Source: CBDHFN01 sp965262605
GTDB taxonomy: Bacteria > Pseudomonadota > Alphaproteobacteria > JASGCL01
Length of the DNA stretch: 64,000 bases
Direction: 5' to 3'
NCBI GenBank assembly: GCA_965262605.1
Contig: CBDHFN010000001.1
Coordinates: 62,001 to 126,000 of the forward strand
Part shown: in pieces, positions 26,195-35,164 of the stretch
How the letters are laid out: each line of letters begins with the position of its first letter
Position numbering within the stretch: the stretch's first letter is position 1
Program-made: the position numbers and the translations under genes
Notes under the pieces: model-generated
Told to the model about the DNA's origin: nothing
Seen by the model: only the letters and a program-made list of their open reading frames with translations
The model's database searches: none

Positions 26195-27645
26195 TGGCAA
26201 TTATATTAAAAAATGGCGCAATTATTGACGGCACTAATCGGGCAGAATATTTCGCCGATGTGCAAATTATCGGCGATGTTATTGCCCAAATTGCCCAAGA
26301 AATAACCCCCGAGCCAGACGATATTATCATTGATTGCACGGGTAAAAAAATTGCCCCCGGATTTATTGATGTGCATACCCATGATGACGAAGCGATTTTT
26401 AACCATCAGTTAATGCACCCAAAAATTACCCAAGGCATTACTTCGGTTATTGTTGGCAATTGCGGTATTTCCATCGTGCCGCTTGATTATAAAATACACG
26501 ATGCGCCATTTAATTTATTTAGCGGGGAATATTTTAAATTTCGGCAATTAAGCGATTATCGCCAAGCCATCAGCGAACAAAAGCCTTTGGTTAATGTTGG
26601 CGCGTTAATTGGGCATACGGCGTTAAGGTTTAAATATATGCGCGACCCGATGCAAATTGCCAGCGATGCGGAAATTAAAAATATGGCAAATGAATTAGAA
26701 AATTTAATGCAACAAGGGGCTTTGGGCTTGTCCAGCGGGGTTTATTATCACCCTGCGCGCTCTACAACTATCCCTGAAATTCAAGCTTTAAGCGCGGTTT
26801 TAGCCCGCCATGGCGGTGTTTATACCACCCATATCCGCGATGAACGGGATAATATTATTGATTCCATGGACGAGGCAAGCATAGCCGCAGGCGGGGCAAA
26901 CCATGCGCCCGTGCCTTTAATCTTATCGCATCATAAATGCGCAGGCAAGGCAAACCACGGGCGCAGTAATGAAACCTTAAACCATATTTTGAAATTAAAT
27001 CAAAATCAACCCGTCGCATTTGATGCTTACCCATATGAAGCGGGGTCTACAATCTTGCACGAGGATTTTATTGTTGGCACGGAAAAAATTCTGATTAGCT
27101 TTTGTGATGCTTATCCCGAAATGGTTGGAAAATATTTAGATGATATTGCAAAAATATGGGGAATAAGCCGCCATGATGCTTGTTTGCGCTTAAAGCCCGC
27201 AGGGGCAATTTATTTTCAAATGCGCGCCGATGATGTTGCCCGCATCATTGCGCATCCGTTGGGTATGATTGGGTCTGATGGCTTGCCGCATGATAAAAAC
27301 CCGCACCCAAGATTATATGGCACATTTCCAAGAGTTATTGGTAAATATTGCCGTGATGAACACCATTTAGACTTGCCTTTGGCAATTCACAAAATGACCG
27401 GATTATCGGCGAAAAATTTTCAATTAACAAAACGCGGGCAATTAATTAACGGAAATTTTGCCGATATTGTGATTTTTGATTACGAAAATATCAACGATTG
27501 CGCCGATTTTCAAAATTCGCGGCAATTATCCGTTGGCATTGAATGGGTAATTGTCAATGGCGAAATTGCGGTGCGCCCCAATCAACAAATAACGACCCAC
27601 GGCAATGGACGATATTTGCAACCTAACCATAACCCCCAAATTTAA
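26194..27645 (+). CDS. N-acyl-D-amino-acid deacylase (amidohydrolase)
   Basis: 483 residues, full length. The metal-binding HxH is in FIDVHTHDDEAIF, the bridging cysteine in VIVGNCGIS, further ligands in THIRDERDNIIDSMDEA and LILSHHKCAGKANHG, and the catalytic Asp in GSDGLPHDKNPHPRLYG. These are the marks of zinc-dependent D-aminoacylases, which remove acetyl or other acyl groups from N-acyl-D-amino acids. N-acetyl-D-glucosaminate has the same D-configured N-acylated carboxylate. The ATG shares a base with the stop of the regulator gene, so translation is coupled. It should act before the PLP dehydratase in the pathway. Confidence 0.9.
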   Translation: MAIILKNGAIIDGTNRAEYFADVQIIGDVIAQIAQEITPEPDDIIIDCTGKKIAPGFIDVHTHDDEAIFNHQLMHPKITQGITSVIVGNCGISIVPLDYKIHDAPFNLFSGEYFKFRQLSDYRQAISEQKPLVNVGALIGHTALRFKYMRDPMQIASDAEIKNMANELENLMQQGALGLSSGVYYHPARSTTIPEIQALSAVLARHGGVYTTHIRDERDNIIDSMDEASIAAGGANHAPVPLILSHHKCAGKANHGRSNETLNHILKLNQNQPVAFDAYPYEAGSTILHEDFIVGTEKILISFCDAYPEMVGKYLDDIAKIWGISRHDACLRLKPAGAIYFQMRADDVARIIAHPLGMIGSDGLPHDKNPHPRLYGTFPRVIGKYCRDEHHLDLPLAIHKMTGLSAKNFQLTKRGQLINGNFADIVIFDYENINDCADFQNSRQLSVGIEWVIVNGEIAVRPNQQITTHGNGRYLQPNHNPQI

Positions 27646-27654
27646 GGAGAAAAA

Positions 27655-28053
27655 ATGAAAAAAATTGAATGTTTAGGCGGTGCGCCCATCGCATCAGATA
27701 GATTAGCCCGCCCATTATCCCCCGCTGTGCGCGCGGGCGATTTTATTTTTGTATCTGGACAAGTTCCTGTTAATGAAAATGGCGAATTAGTCGGTGGCAA
27801 TGTGGAAAATCAAACCCGCCAAGTATTTAAAAACTTAGAAAAAGCCCTTGCGCTTGCTAATTGCACGCTTGAAGATGTTGTCAAGGCGACCGTGTGGCTT
27901 GAAGATGCCCGCGATTTTACCGCTTTTAACCGCGTATATATGGAATGTTTTGGCGAACATCGCCCCGCCCGCGCCACGACCGAGGCAAGATTAATGATTG
28001 ACGCCAAAGTTGAAATTGAAGTTGTCGCGTATAACCCATCAAAAGCAAATTAA
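27655..28053 (+). CDS. RidA-family enamine/imine deaminase
   Basis: 132 residues. RPLSPAVRAGDFIFVSGQVP and the C-terminal RPARATTEARLMIDAKVEIE are the RidA signature, with the Arg that fixes the carboxylate and the Glu that activates water. RidA hydrolyses the reactive enamines or imines left by PLP dehydratases to keto acids and ammonia. Placed between a deacylase and a KDG-type kinase, it most likely speeds formation of the 2-keto acid from the DSD1-family enzyme. AAGGAG precedes the start. Confidence 0.9.
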   Translation: MKKIECLGGAPIASDRLARPLSPAVRAGDFIFVSGQVPVNENGELVGGNVENQTRQVFKNLEKALALANCTLEDVVKATVWLEDARDFTAFNRVYMECFGEHRPARATTEARLMIDAKVEIEVVAYNPSKAN

Positions 28054-28056
28054 ATT

Positions 28057-28971
28057 ATGGCTAAATTTGATTTATTAGTCATCGGCGAACCTATGGTTGA
28101 ATTTAACATGCAAACCAATGGTCAAGTGCAATTAGGCATTGGCGGTGATGCCTTGCATGTTGTTGTTGCGGCGAATCGCGCGGGCATACAATCGGCGTTG
28201 GTAAGCCAATTGGGCGATGATGAATTTGGCGCAATGATTGCAGATTTTATGCAAACCGAAGGCTTGTCCGATGAATTTTGCCCCAAAATTCCCAAAACCG
28301 ATACGGGAATTTATTTTATTCATAAAAAGCCTGATGGGCATTATTTTTCTTATCGGCGCAAAAATTCCGCGGCAAGCCTGATACAGCCTGATTTTATCAC
28401 GCCTGAATTAATCGCATCGGCAAAAATTATTCACGCCAGCGGTATTGGCTTGGCGATTAGCGATTCCAGTTTTGCCACGATTAATAAAGCCTTTGACATG
28501 GCAAAATTGCAAGGCGTAATGACAAGTTTTGATATTAATTATCGCCCAAGATTATGGGACAAAGCCACAGCGATACCAAAAATAAGCGAAATTATGGCGA
28601 AGGCAGATTACCTTTTTCCCAGTATAGAAGACGGGCATTTATTATGGGGCATTGATGATTTATCGCAAATTGCCGATAATTTTTTGCAATATAATCCCAA
28701 AATTTTGGCTTTAACTTTGGGCAAAGATGGTGTTTTTATGGCAAATGGTCAAGAAAAATTCACAATTCGCCCGCCCAAAGTCAAGACAATTGACACAACG
28801 GGCGCGGGCGATTGCTTCACGGGCAGTTTTTTAAGTATTTATCAGCAAACCACGGATATTCATTGCGCCACAGAAATTGCCGTTAAAGCAGCCGCGCGGT
28901 CAACAGAATCATGGGGTGGCATTAACTCTTACCCTTTACGCCAAGAATATAAAGGGTTTACTATATCGTAA
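28057..28971 (+). CDS. kdgK: PfkB-family sugar kinase, 2-keto-3-deoxygluconate kinase-like
   Basis: 304 residues. The N-terminus (LLVIGEPMVEFNM) and GGDALHVVVAANRAG match ribokinase-like sugar kinases. FSYRRKNSAASLI is the YxR-x-x-SAAS stretch that distinguishes KDG kinases, and DTTGAGDCFTGSFL holds the anion hole and catalytic Asp. KdgK phosphorylates 2-keto-3-deoxygluconate to KDPG. It is the last gene of the operon, four bases after ridA, with a small hairpin at 29103-29117 downstream. Its product could be cleaved by the aldolase at 16514. Confidence 0.82.
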   Translation: MAKFDLLVIGEPMVEFNMQTNGQVQLGIGGDALHVVVAANRAGIQSALVSQLGDDEFGAMIADFMQTEGLSDEFCPKIPKTDTGIYFIHKKPDGHYFSYRRKNSAASLIQPDFITPELIASAKIIHASGIGLAISDSSFATINKAFDMAKLQGVMTSFDINYRPRLWDKATAIPKISEIMAKADYLFPSIEDGHLLWGIDDLSQIADNFLQYNPKILALTLGKDGVFMANGQEKFTIRPPKVKTIDTTGAGDCFTGSFLSIYQQTTDIHCATEIAVKAAARSTESWGGINSYPLRQEYKGFTIS

Positions 28972-29102
28972 AAATCCCGAATATATTCATTTAATATGCT
29001 TAGGATGCCTACTGGCTTGTCTAAAAGCCTTCAAAGATAATTATTGCTATTTATTTGCGTGTAAACTTTATAGATTTCATTGAATGAATAAATGCTGAGA
29101 GT

Positions 29103-29117
29103 ATCTGCTTAGCAGAT
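29103..29117 (+). terminator. Small hairpin after the kdgK-like gene
   Basis: ATCTGC-TTA-GCAGAT followed by TTTATT. The rest of the 229-base gap (28972-29200) shows only a second imperfect inverted repeat (CACCC at 29143-29147 with GGGTG at 29170-29174), which may end the leftward module from the other side. Confidence 0.45.
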
Positions 29118-29200
29118 TTTATTCTTGGTAAATTTCCGATTACACCCTTAAATTCTTTTATAACTAATTGGGTGCGTTGTAATTTAAATTAAAAATTTTA

Positions 29201-31087
29201 TTAATCTTGGTTGGCTAAAATTGAAAGACAAACTTTTTTAACAATATCATGAAATTTTTGTGTTTTGTCGACATTATACTCATCGTAAATTTTACGATTT
29301 ATTTCAAGCCCGTCTTGGTTTAAAAATTCAATCCATTCTTCAATTGTTAAATTATCTTGAATATTAAATACAGAAAAATCACGCCCAATTCCATAAAATT
29401 CAGAATCATTTATTGGTTTATAATGACAAATTCTAAAACTACTCTTGCTTATAATTGATTGACAATAGGACAGGCTAAAATTTTGTTTTGAATTATTAAT
29501 ATTTTCAGAATTTGAACTTAGTTCAGTTTTTTCAAATGAATGATTAAAGATTTTGATGATTTCTTGTTTATTCTTTTCGTTTACTTCATTTAAATTTATA
29601 TTTTTTATATCTTGTATATCTTTTAAGATGCTAATCATGGCTTTATTTGCGCTTCTTGCCTCTAAACCATGAAGATAATATTTAATATGCCATGTAATTA
29701 TATGCTTGATGGCAAATATTTTGTTGGTTTCATGAAATTTATCATCACCCAAAATAAATAAAAATAAGGGCATAAAAAGTCTTGAATTAAAATTTGTAAT
29801 TAATAATTTGGCAATTTGCATTTGTTCTAAGACTTCTGGAAAAAAATCAATTGAAATTTCATTTTTGTTAGGATTGACTAAATATTCATAAATTTCGGCA
29901 TATTTATTTATTTTATCTAACTCTTCAATTGGATTTTTGTTGCCAAGTATTTTACTATATTCAATATAAGTTTGATTGGTTAAAAAATCATTTGGTTTTT
30001 TTATTTGTGATAAAACATATTGACGGAAAAATGCTTCAAAATAAGTGGGCTTAGATCTTTCGTTTGTTTGCATGCGCCAAAATGATAAGCTTAAACCATC
30101 GCCATCAAATTGCCATTTCTCATTATAAATAACATTAACATCTTTTTCATCTTTTTGTCCATGATTCACTTGTTGTTCAATTTTAAGAAATATCAAATTA
30201 CGCAATAAATCAGTTTGAGTTAAAGCCTCACGCTTATCATTAAGTGATTCAAAAATTACTTGCGGGTCGTCATTTTCTTCTAATTCAATTATAACAAATT
30301 TCAATTTATTTAACAAAATATTGTATAATTTTTTTATAAATTCAAAGTTTTCTTTTTTTTCTTTTGCTTTCTTTTCCAAATATTCATTATCGTTTTTATG
30401 TTTTAAAAATTCTATCATTTCATTATCATAATTTATTTCAATATTAAATTGCACTTGATTGCGCGAAATACCTAAATGATAATTACTATCAATTTTTTCT
30501 TTAAAAAAAGAAAATGCATTAAGTATTGGCGGCAAATCCAAATATTTATTTTTACCTATTCTTTTACTTTTAGTTAATTCTTTTTTGATTAAATTTATTA
30601 TAAAATTGCCTTTATTGTGAATGACATTAAAATAAATCATCCGTAAATTTTCTCTATCTTTTGCTGTGGGGTATAATTTAAAATATTCCTCTGGTATTGC
30701 TTCGGCTGATGTATATTTTTGAACATCGGGTAAATATTTATTAAATAAATTATCAGAATCAAAAGAATTACCATCATGTTGATTGAATTGATGATAAAAT
30801 ACATTGAGTAAAATTTGTATCGTTGTTAATCTTTGCTGGCCATCAATCACATCATAAATTTGTGTGCCATTAATGCTTGAATCAAATCTTTTGATAATGA
30901 TAGTGCCCATGAAATGATTAATCGCGGAATTATTTCCCTCTAACTCTAAATAATATAAATTCATTAAATCATTCCAAAATGAATCTAATCGTTCATCACG
31001 CCATTGATATAATCGTTGAAATACAGGAATCTTAAATTGCTTTTTGCCATTTAATATAGTTGATAAATTTTCTGATGATACTCTCAT
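29201..31087 (-). CDS. DUF262-domain protein (GmrS-like), no DUF1524
   Basis: 628 residues. The N-terminal ParB-like DUF262 domain is clear: FKIPVFQRLYQWRDERLDSF with the I-P-x-F-Q-R-x-Y-x-W motif, and IDGQQRLTTIQILLNVFYHQ with the DGQQR loop that binds nucleotides in GmrS/SspE-type effectors. VIFESLNDKREALTQTDLLR follows as in the family. The C-terminal half has no HxxH/HNH-type DUF1524 motif that I can see, so the usual fused nuclease seems missing. The start shares a base with the stop of the preceding nuclease-like gene. The coding style is AT- and Asn/Lys-rich, unlike the genes on either side. Most likely the sensor/effector of a defence module. Confidence 0.78.
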   Translation of the reverse strand: MRVSSENLSTILNGKKQFKIPVFQRLYQWRDERLDSFWNDLMNLYYLELEGNNSAINHFMGTIIIKRFDSSINGTQIYDVIDGQQRLTTIQILLNVFYHQFNQHDGNSFDSDNLFNKYLPDVQKYTSAEAIPEEYFKLYPTAKDRENLRMIYFNVIHNKGNFIINLIKKELTKSKRIGKNKYLDLPPILNAFSFFKEKIDSNYHLGISRNQVQFNIEINYDNEMIEFLKHKNDNEYLEKKAKEKKENFEFIKKLYNILLNKLKFVIIELEENDDPQVIFESLNDKREALTQTDLLRNLIFLKIEQQVNHGQKDEKDVNVIYNEKWQFDGDGLSLSFWRMQTNERSKPTYFEAFFRQYVLSQIKKPNDFLTNQTYIEYSKILGNKNPIEELDKINKYAEIYEYLVNPNKNEISIDFFPEVLEQMQIAKLLITNFNSRLFMPLFLFILGDDKFHETNKIFAIKHIITWHIKYYLHGLEARSANKAMISILKDIQDIKNINLNEVNEKNKQEIIKIFNHSFEKTELSSNSENINNSKQNFSLSYCQSIISKSSFRICHYKPINDSEFYGIGRDFSVFNIQDNLTIEEWIEFLNQDGLEINRKIYDEYNVDKTQKFHDIVKKVCLSILANQD

Positions 31088-31683
31088 TATGCTCTCTCAA
31101 TCTTAAATGGCAAATTTAATTCGTTGATTCTTGATGGCGATGAAGCAAAAAATTTGAAATTATTCTTGAAAAAATTATTATAATTGTTTTTATTGTAAAA
31201 TTCATTAAATTTCACCCATAAATTTGGTCTGATTTTTGAAGTTCCTATAATATCAAAATTTAAAATCATGGTTATTTCTTTACAATTTACAATGTCATTA
31301 TAAAAATTAAATGGTTTCGTGTTGTTGCGATAAAATAATTTTGCATAAATTAAGCTGTTAATTGTCCCAACATATTTTGGCATTATTTCATTGTGAAAAT
31401 CTTTCTCGTCCCAAGCTGTTCCATCTGATTTATTTCCATATTGAGATGATTTGTTTTCAATAAGAAATAATTTATTTGATATTGCATCATAAACCATGAC
31501 ATCACAAATTTTAAGCGAACCAATATATTTTTTATCTGGATGTTTAAAATTAAGGCAATTTTCATTTAACCAAAATTTACGAAACGATGAATCTGCATCA
31601 TCATGAATAATGGCTTTACAATTATTTGATAACATTGTAAACTTAAAACCACCTTCAATTATTTCTTGTTTAATAAAAGTCAT
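31087..31683 (-). CDS. Possible PD-(D/E)xK-type nuclease of the defence-like module
   Basis: 198 residues from the ATG at 31683, overlapping the ATPase end by 14 bases; earlier in-frame ATGs at 31728 and 31764 lie deeper in the ATPase. KICDVMVYDAISNKLFLIEN followed by KSS places an Asp, a beta hairpin and an E-N-K triplet in the arrangement of PD-(D/E)xK nucleases (D-x(n)-ExK). The rest (FRKFWLNENCLNFKHPD, LWVKFNEFYNKNNYNNF) is not recognised. The call rests on this motif and on its place between an ATPase and a DUF262 protein that lacks its own nuclease domain. Confidence 0.45.
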   Translation of the reverse strand: MTFIKQEIIEGGFKFTMLSNNCKAIIHDDADSSFRKFWLNENCLNFKHPDKKYIGSLKICDVMVYDAISNKLFLIENKSSQYGNKSDGTAWDEKDFHNEIMPKYVGTINSLIYAKLFYRNNTKPFNFYNDIVNCKEITMILNFDIIGTSKIRPNLWVKFNEFYNKNNYNNFFKNNFKFFASSPSRINELNLPFKIERA

Positions 31684-32677
31684 ATTCTTTACTGCTTTGC
31701 CATTTAATATATCTGTCGGATTGGTCATATTCTTCGCTGAATGCTTTTGGAATTCCCATATCATTGGCTGTTTTGCCTTGTTGGATATTTACTTGATTAT
31801 CGGTTAATTCAAAATTAAAAAATCTATTATCAAAGCCTTGATATTTTTTATCGCTTAATAAAATTTCCAATTCACGCAAGAAAAAAGTATTATGCGAAGT
31901 TATAAAAATTTGTTTACCTGACAAACTTAAATCACATATATATTGCACAATGATTCTTAAATTTTTATTATTTATGAATGTTTCTGGTTCATCCCAAATT
32001 ATATATTCACAATTATCCAATGTCCCATTTGCTTTCAATAATGCAAATGTTGCAATTTTGCGTTCGCCATCGGAAAGCATGGCAAGGGGTATTTCAATAT
32101 CATCTCTAATCAGTATAATTTCATTATTTTCATTTAAGGATATTTTTCCATTTAAAGCATCTGATTTAAATTGAAGGATTGTTGATTGGTTTGTGCTTTT
32201 ATTTAAATTTGTAACTAAATCATATCCAATACCATTATCAATTTTGTTATTAATTAAAATATCAATAATATTTTTATTCATATAATCTAAATAATCGGTG
32301 GTTGGAATAAATAAAACATTTTTTAAATCATTGTCTACATCAATATCACTCAAAACTTCATCTGACTCACTTTCATTTTTACTTTTTATAATGGAGATAA
32401 AATTCTGATTATCATTAATTTGGAATTTTAGGTTTAGGGTTGAATTTAAACTTGAATGGGATATTAATTGCGATTCATTTAGAATGCCAAAATTACTTCT
32501 AATTAAAGAATCCAATACGACTCCATTTGAATGCGCCTTAATGATTGTATAAATTAATTTTAAAACTGAAGTCTTGGCAGTGCCATTCTCACCATAAATT
32601 ACATTTAAATTTTTACCAAATTCAAATTTCGTTTTTTCAATTTTTAGAAAATTTTCTAAGATTAAAGATTGAAACAT
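31670..32677 (-). CDS. AAA_15/SMC-like ATPase of the defence-like module
   Basis: 335 residues. MFQSLILENFLKIEKTKFEF starts like RecF/SMC-type OLD-family ATPases; Walker A is YGENGTAKTSV, with Ala-Lys-Thr in place of Gly-Lys-Thr/Ser. The signature-like LSDGERKIATFALL and Walker B EYIIWDEPETFI are followed by the switch histidine in ITSHNTFFLRELE. It is short, with a small insert instead of a long coiled coil, as in PARIS AriA, Septu PtuA or retron-type ATPases. It is the first gene of a three-gene operon, with AAGGGA ahead of the ATG. Confidence 0.8.
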   Translation of the reverse strand: MFQSLILENFLKIEKTKFEFGKNLNVIYGENGTAKTSVLKLIYTIIKAHSNGVVLDSLIRSNFGILNESQLISHSSLNSTLNLKFQINDNQNFISIIKSKNESESDEVLSDIDVDNDLKNVLFIPTTDYLDYMNKNIIDILINNKIDNGIGYDLVTNLNKSTNQSTILQFKSDALNGKISLNENNEIILIRDDIEIPLAMLSDGERKIATFALLKANGTLDNCEYIIWDEPETFINNKNLRIIVQYICDLSLSGKQIFITSHNTFFLRELEILLSDKKYQGFDNRFFNFELTDNQVNIQQGKTANDMGIPKAFSEEYDQSDRYIKWQSSKEYDFY

Positions 32678-32761
32678 AAATTTCCCTTAATTTTTAGTTT
32701 GTTATGGTAAGCGAAATTAGCATAAATTTATTTTGTTGTAAAGATTTTTTTTGTGGCTTAT

Positions 32762-35164
32762 TTAATTTTTTCGCAAGTTTTCTTTGTCATATAACGCGGT
32801 TAAGTGAATTTGTGCGGGGATAATTTGGTTGGCGACAACTAACTGATAATTGCCTGATAATAAATAATCATCATTAATGCCCGATTGATTGCGAATATAA
32901 CCCATGCCGATGGATTGGTTCAGCGTATAACCATAACCCGCCGAACGACAATAACCGACAATTTCGCCATTGCGTAATATGGTTTCGCGCCCTGATAAGA
33001 CTGCATCGCCGCTTGCGCTAAGGCTAACTAATTGGCGAGTTTTAGGTTGCGAAGCAATTTTTTCAATGGCATCTTTGCCGATATAATCGCGATTTGTGCC
33101 TAAATTAATCGGCAAGCCCGCGGCGATGGGGTCATCGGTGCTGGCTATATCACCACCCCAAGCGCGATAAGCTTTTTCAAGCCGTAAGGATTCAATCGCG
33201 CGATAGCCACATATCGCAATATCATGCGCCATTAAAGCGTGAAAAATATCCGCCATATATTCAATGGGGATATGTAATTCATAACCAAGCTCACCGACAT
33301 AGCTTATTCTTAACGCCAAAAGCGATATGTTTTGAATATTTATATATTCCGCCCGTCCATAATTCGCGCTTAACGGCGCGTTGGCAAGTTTATTTAAGAT
33401 ATTGCGGCTTTGCGGTCCCATAAGCGATAATACGCCATAATTATGGGTAATATCGGTCAATTGCAATTGGAATTTTTTCGTGTTTTCGGCAATCCACGCA
33501 AAATCATGGACACGAAATCCCGTGCCTGTGATGATATAAAATTCATCTTCGCTGATTTGCGTGATGGCTAAATCACATTCAATTCCACCGCGTTGATTTA
33601 ATAATTGCCGATAATTAATGCGCATATTTTGGTTGCTTATCGGCATTGCTGATAAGAAATTTAATGCTTGAAGTGCATTTTGCCCTTTGATAATAAATTT
33701 GGCAAAGCTTGATTGGTCAAAAATGCCGACTTGATTGCGCACGGCGTGATGTTCATTGCCGACTAATTCAAACCACGGGGCGCGGTTCATGCTGGGAATT
33801 TCATAAAAATCATGGGGTTTTTGGGTTGTATTGACATAATTTACCCGTTCCCACCCTAATTTTGACCCAAAAACAGCTCCCTTTGATTTTAATTCATGAT
33901 AAATTGGCGAAGTTAATATATCGCGCGCTGATAGATATTCGTCATTGGGGTAAGCAATCGTATAATGTTTTGCGTAAGCTTCGCAAGTTCTTGGCACTAA
34001 ATATTGCGTGCTTGATTGAATTTCATGGAATCGCCGAATATCCACCGACCATAAATCGCTGGGGCTTTCGTCATGGGCAACCCAATAGGCAAGGGCTTGC
34101 CCCGCACCGCCGCCGCTGGCGATACCAAAGGCATTAAACCCCGTGCCGACAAAATAATTTTGCCAATTGGGAGCTTTGCCCAAAATAAAATTACCATCAG
34201 GGGTAAAAGATTCCGCGCCGTGCATCATTTTTTTCACGCCAACTTTGGCTAAATCGGGAATTGCTTGCATGGCGGCGTTTAACATTGGCTCAAAATGATT
34301 AAAATCATCATCAAAAAGATGAAATTCATGCTTGGGAATAATGCCCGTTTCATAAACTTGGGGATTAGGTTCATACCCGCCAAACACTAAACCGCCTACT
34401 TCTTCTTTGAAATAAGTGCGCAAATCAGGGTCGCGAATTGTTGGCGTATTCGGATTTATGCCATTTATTTTTTCGGTAATGACATATTGATGCTTAATGG
34501 CGACAATGGGAATATGCACGCCCGATTTTTCGCCCAATTGTCTGGACCAAATGCCCGCGCAATTGACGATTTTTTCGCATCGCACTTCGCCCTTAGTCGT
34601 TTTTACGCCAGTAATTCGCCGTTTTTCGCTTAAAATATCCAAAACTTCGCAATTTTCCATGATGGTAACGCCGTGCATTTTTGCGCCTTTGGCGATTGCC
34701 ATGGTAATATCGCTGGGGCTGGCTTGCCCATCTGATGCTAAGAATGATGCGCCGACTAAGCCATTAATATCCAATAACGGAAATAATTTTTGGGCTTGCT
34801 TGGGGGTTAAAATATCCATGTCCAAACCAAAGCTTTTGGCGGTAGTTGCGCTGCGGTTAAATTCAATCATTCGTTCGTGGTTGCGCGCTAATCTAAGGCA
34901 ACCCGTCATGCGCCAGCCTGTGTCAAGCCCTGTTTCTTGGGTGATTGATTCATAAAATTCCACGGAATAGCGCAATAATTGCGTAATCGCCGCCGAAGAG
35001 CGCAATTGCCCAACTAAGCCCGCGGCGTGCCAAGTCGTTCCCGAAGTTAATCGCCCTTGTTCCAATAAAAGCACGGATTTTTTGTGATTTTTTGCTAAAT
35101 GATATGCCGTAGAGCAACCGATAATGCCCCCGCCAATTACAATAACATCATATTCTTGGGTCAT
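32762..35164 (-). CDS. FAD-dependent dimethylglycine/sarcosine dehydrogenase-like protein with GcvT domains
   Basis: 800 residues. The N-terminal DAO domain has DVIVIGGGIIGCSTAYHLAK and GTTWHAAGLVG, whose His is the covalent FAD site in dimethylglycine and sarcosine dehydrogenases. FAO_M and the aminomethyltransferase (GcvT) domains follow (NYGVLSLMGPQSRNIL, then YVGELGYELHIP and GYCRSAGYGYTLNQSIGMGY). The family demethylates N-methylated amines and passes the one-carbon unit to tetrahydrofolate. AAGGAGAT precedes the start, which overlaps the phosphotransferase gene by four bases. The true substrate is open; many bacterial members act on unusual N-methyl amino compounds. Confidence 0.87.
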   Translation of the reverse strand: MTQEYDVIVIGGGIIGCSTAYHLAKNHKKSVLLLEQGRLTSGTTWHAAGLVGQLRSSAAITQLLRYSVEFYESITQETGLDTGWRMTGCLRLARNHERMIEFNRSATTAKSFGLDMDILTPKQAQKLFPLLDINGLVGASFLASDGQASPSDITMAIAKGAKMHGVTIMENCEVLDILSEKRRITGVKTTKGEVRCEKIVNCAGIWSRQLGEKSGVHIPIVAIKHQYVITEKINGINPNTPTIRDPDLRTYFKEEVGGLVFGGYEPNPQVYETGIIPKHEFHLFDDDFNHFEPMLNAAMQAIPDLAKVGVKKMMHGAESFTPDGNFILGKAPNWQNYFVGTGFNAFGIASGGGAGQALAYWVAHDESPSDLWSVDIRRFHEIQSSTQYLVPRTCEAYAKHYTIAYPNDEYLSARDILTSPIYHELKSKGAVFGSKLGWERVNYVNTTQKPHDFYEIPSMNRAPWFELVGNEHHAVRNQVGIFDQSSFAKFIIKGQNALQALNFLSAMPISNQNMRINYRQLLNQRGGIECDLAITQISEDEFYIITGTGFRVHDFAWIAENTKKFQLQLTDITHNYGVLSLMGPQSRNILNKLANAPLSANYGRAEYINIQNISLLALRISYVGELGYELHIPIEYMADIFHALMAHDIAICGYRAIESLRLEKAYRAWGGDIASTDDPIAAGLPINLGTNRDYIGKDAIEKIASQPKTRQLVSLSASGDAVLSGRETILRNGEIVGYCRSAGYGYTLNQSIGMGYIRNQSGINDDYLLSGNYQLVVANQIIPAQIHLTALYDKENLRKN

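Noticed and set aside
28972..29200. A small gene in the gap after the kdgK-like gene
   Set aside because: Short frames there have no ribosome site and one overlaps the kinase out of frame; only hairpins are supported.
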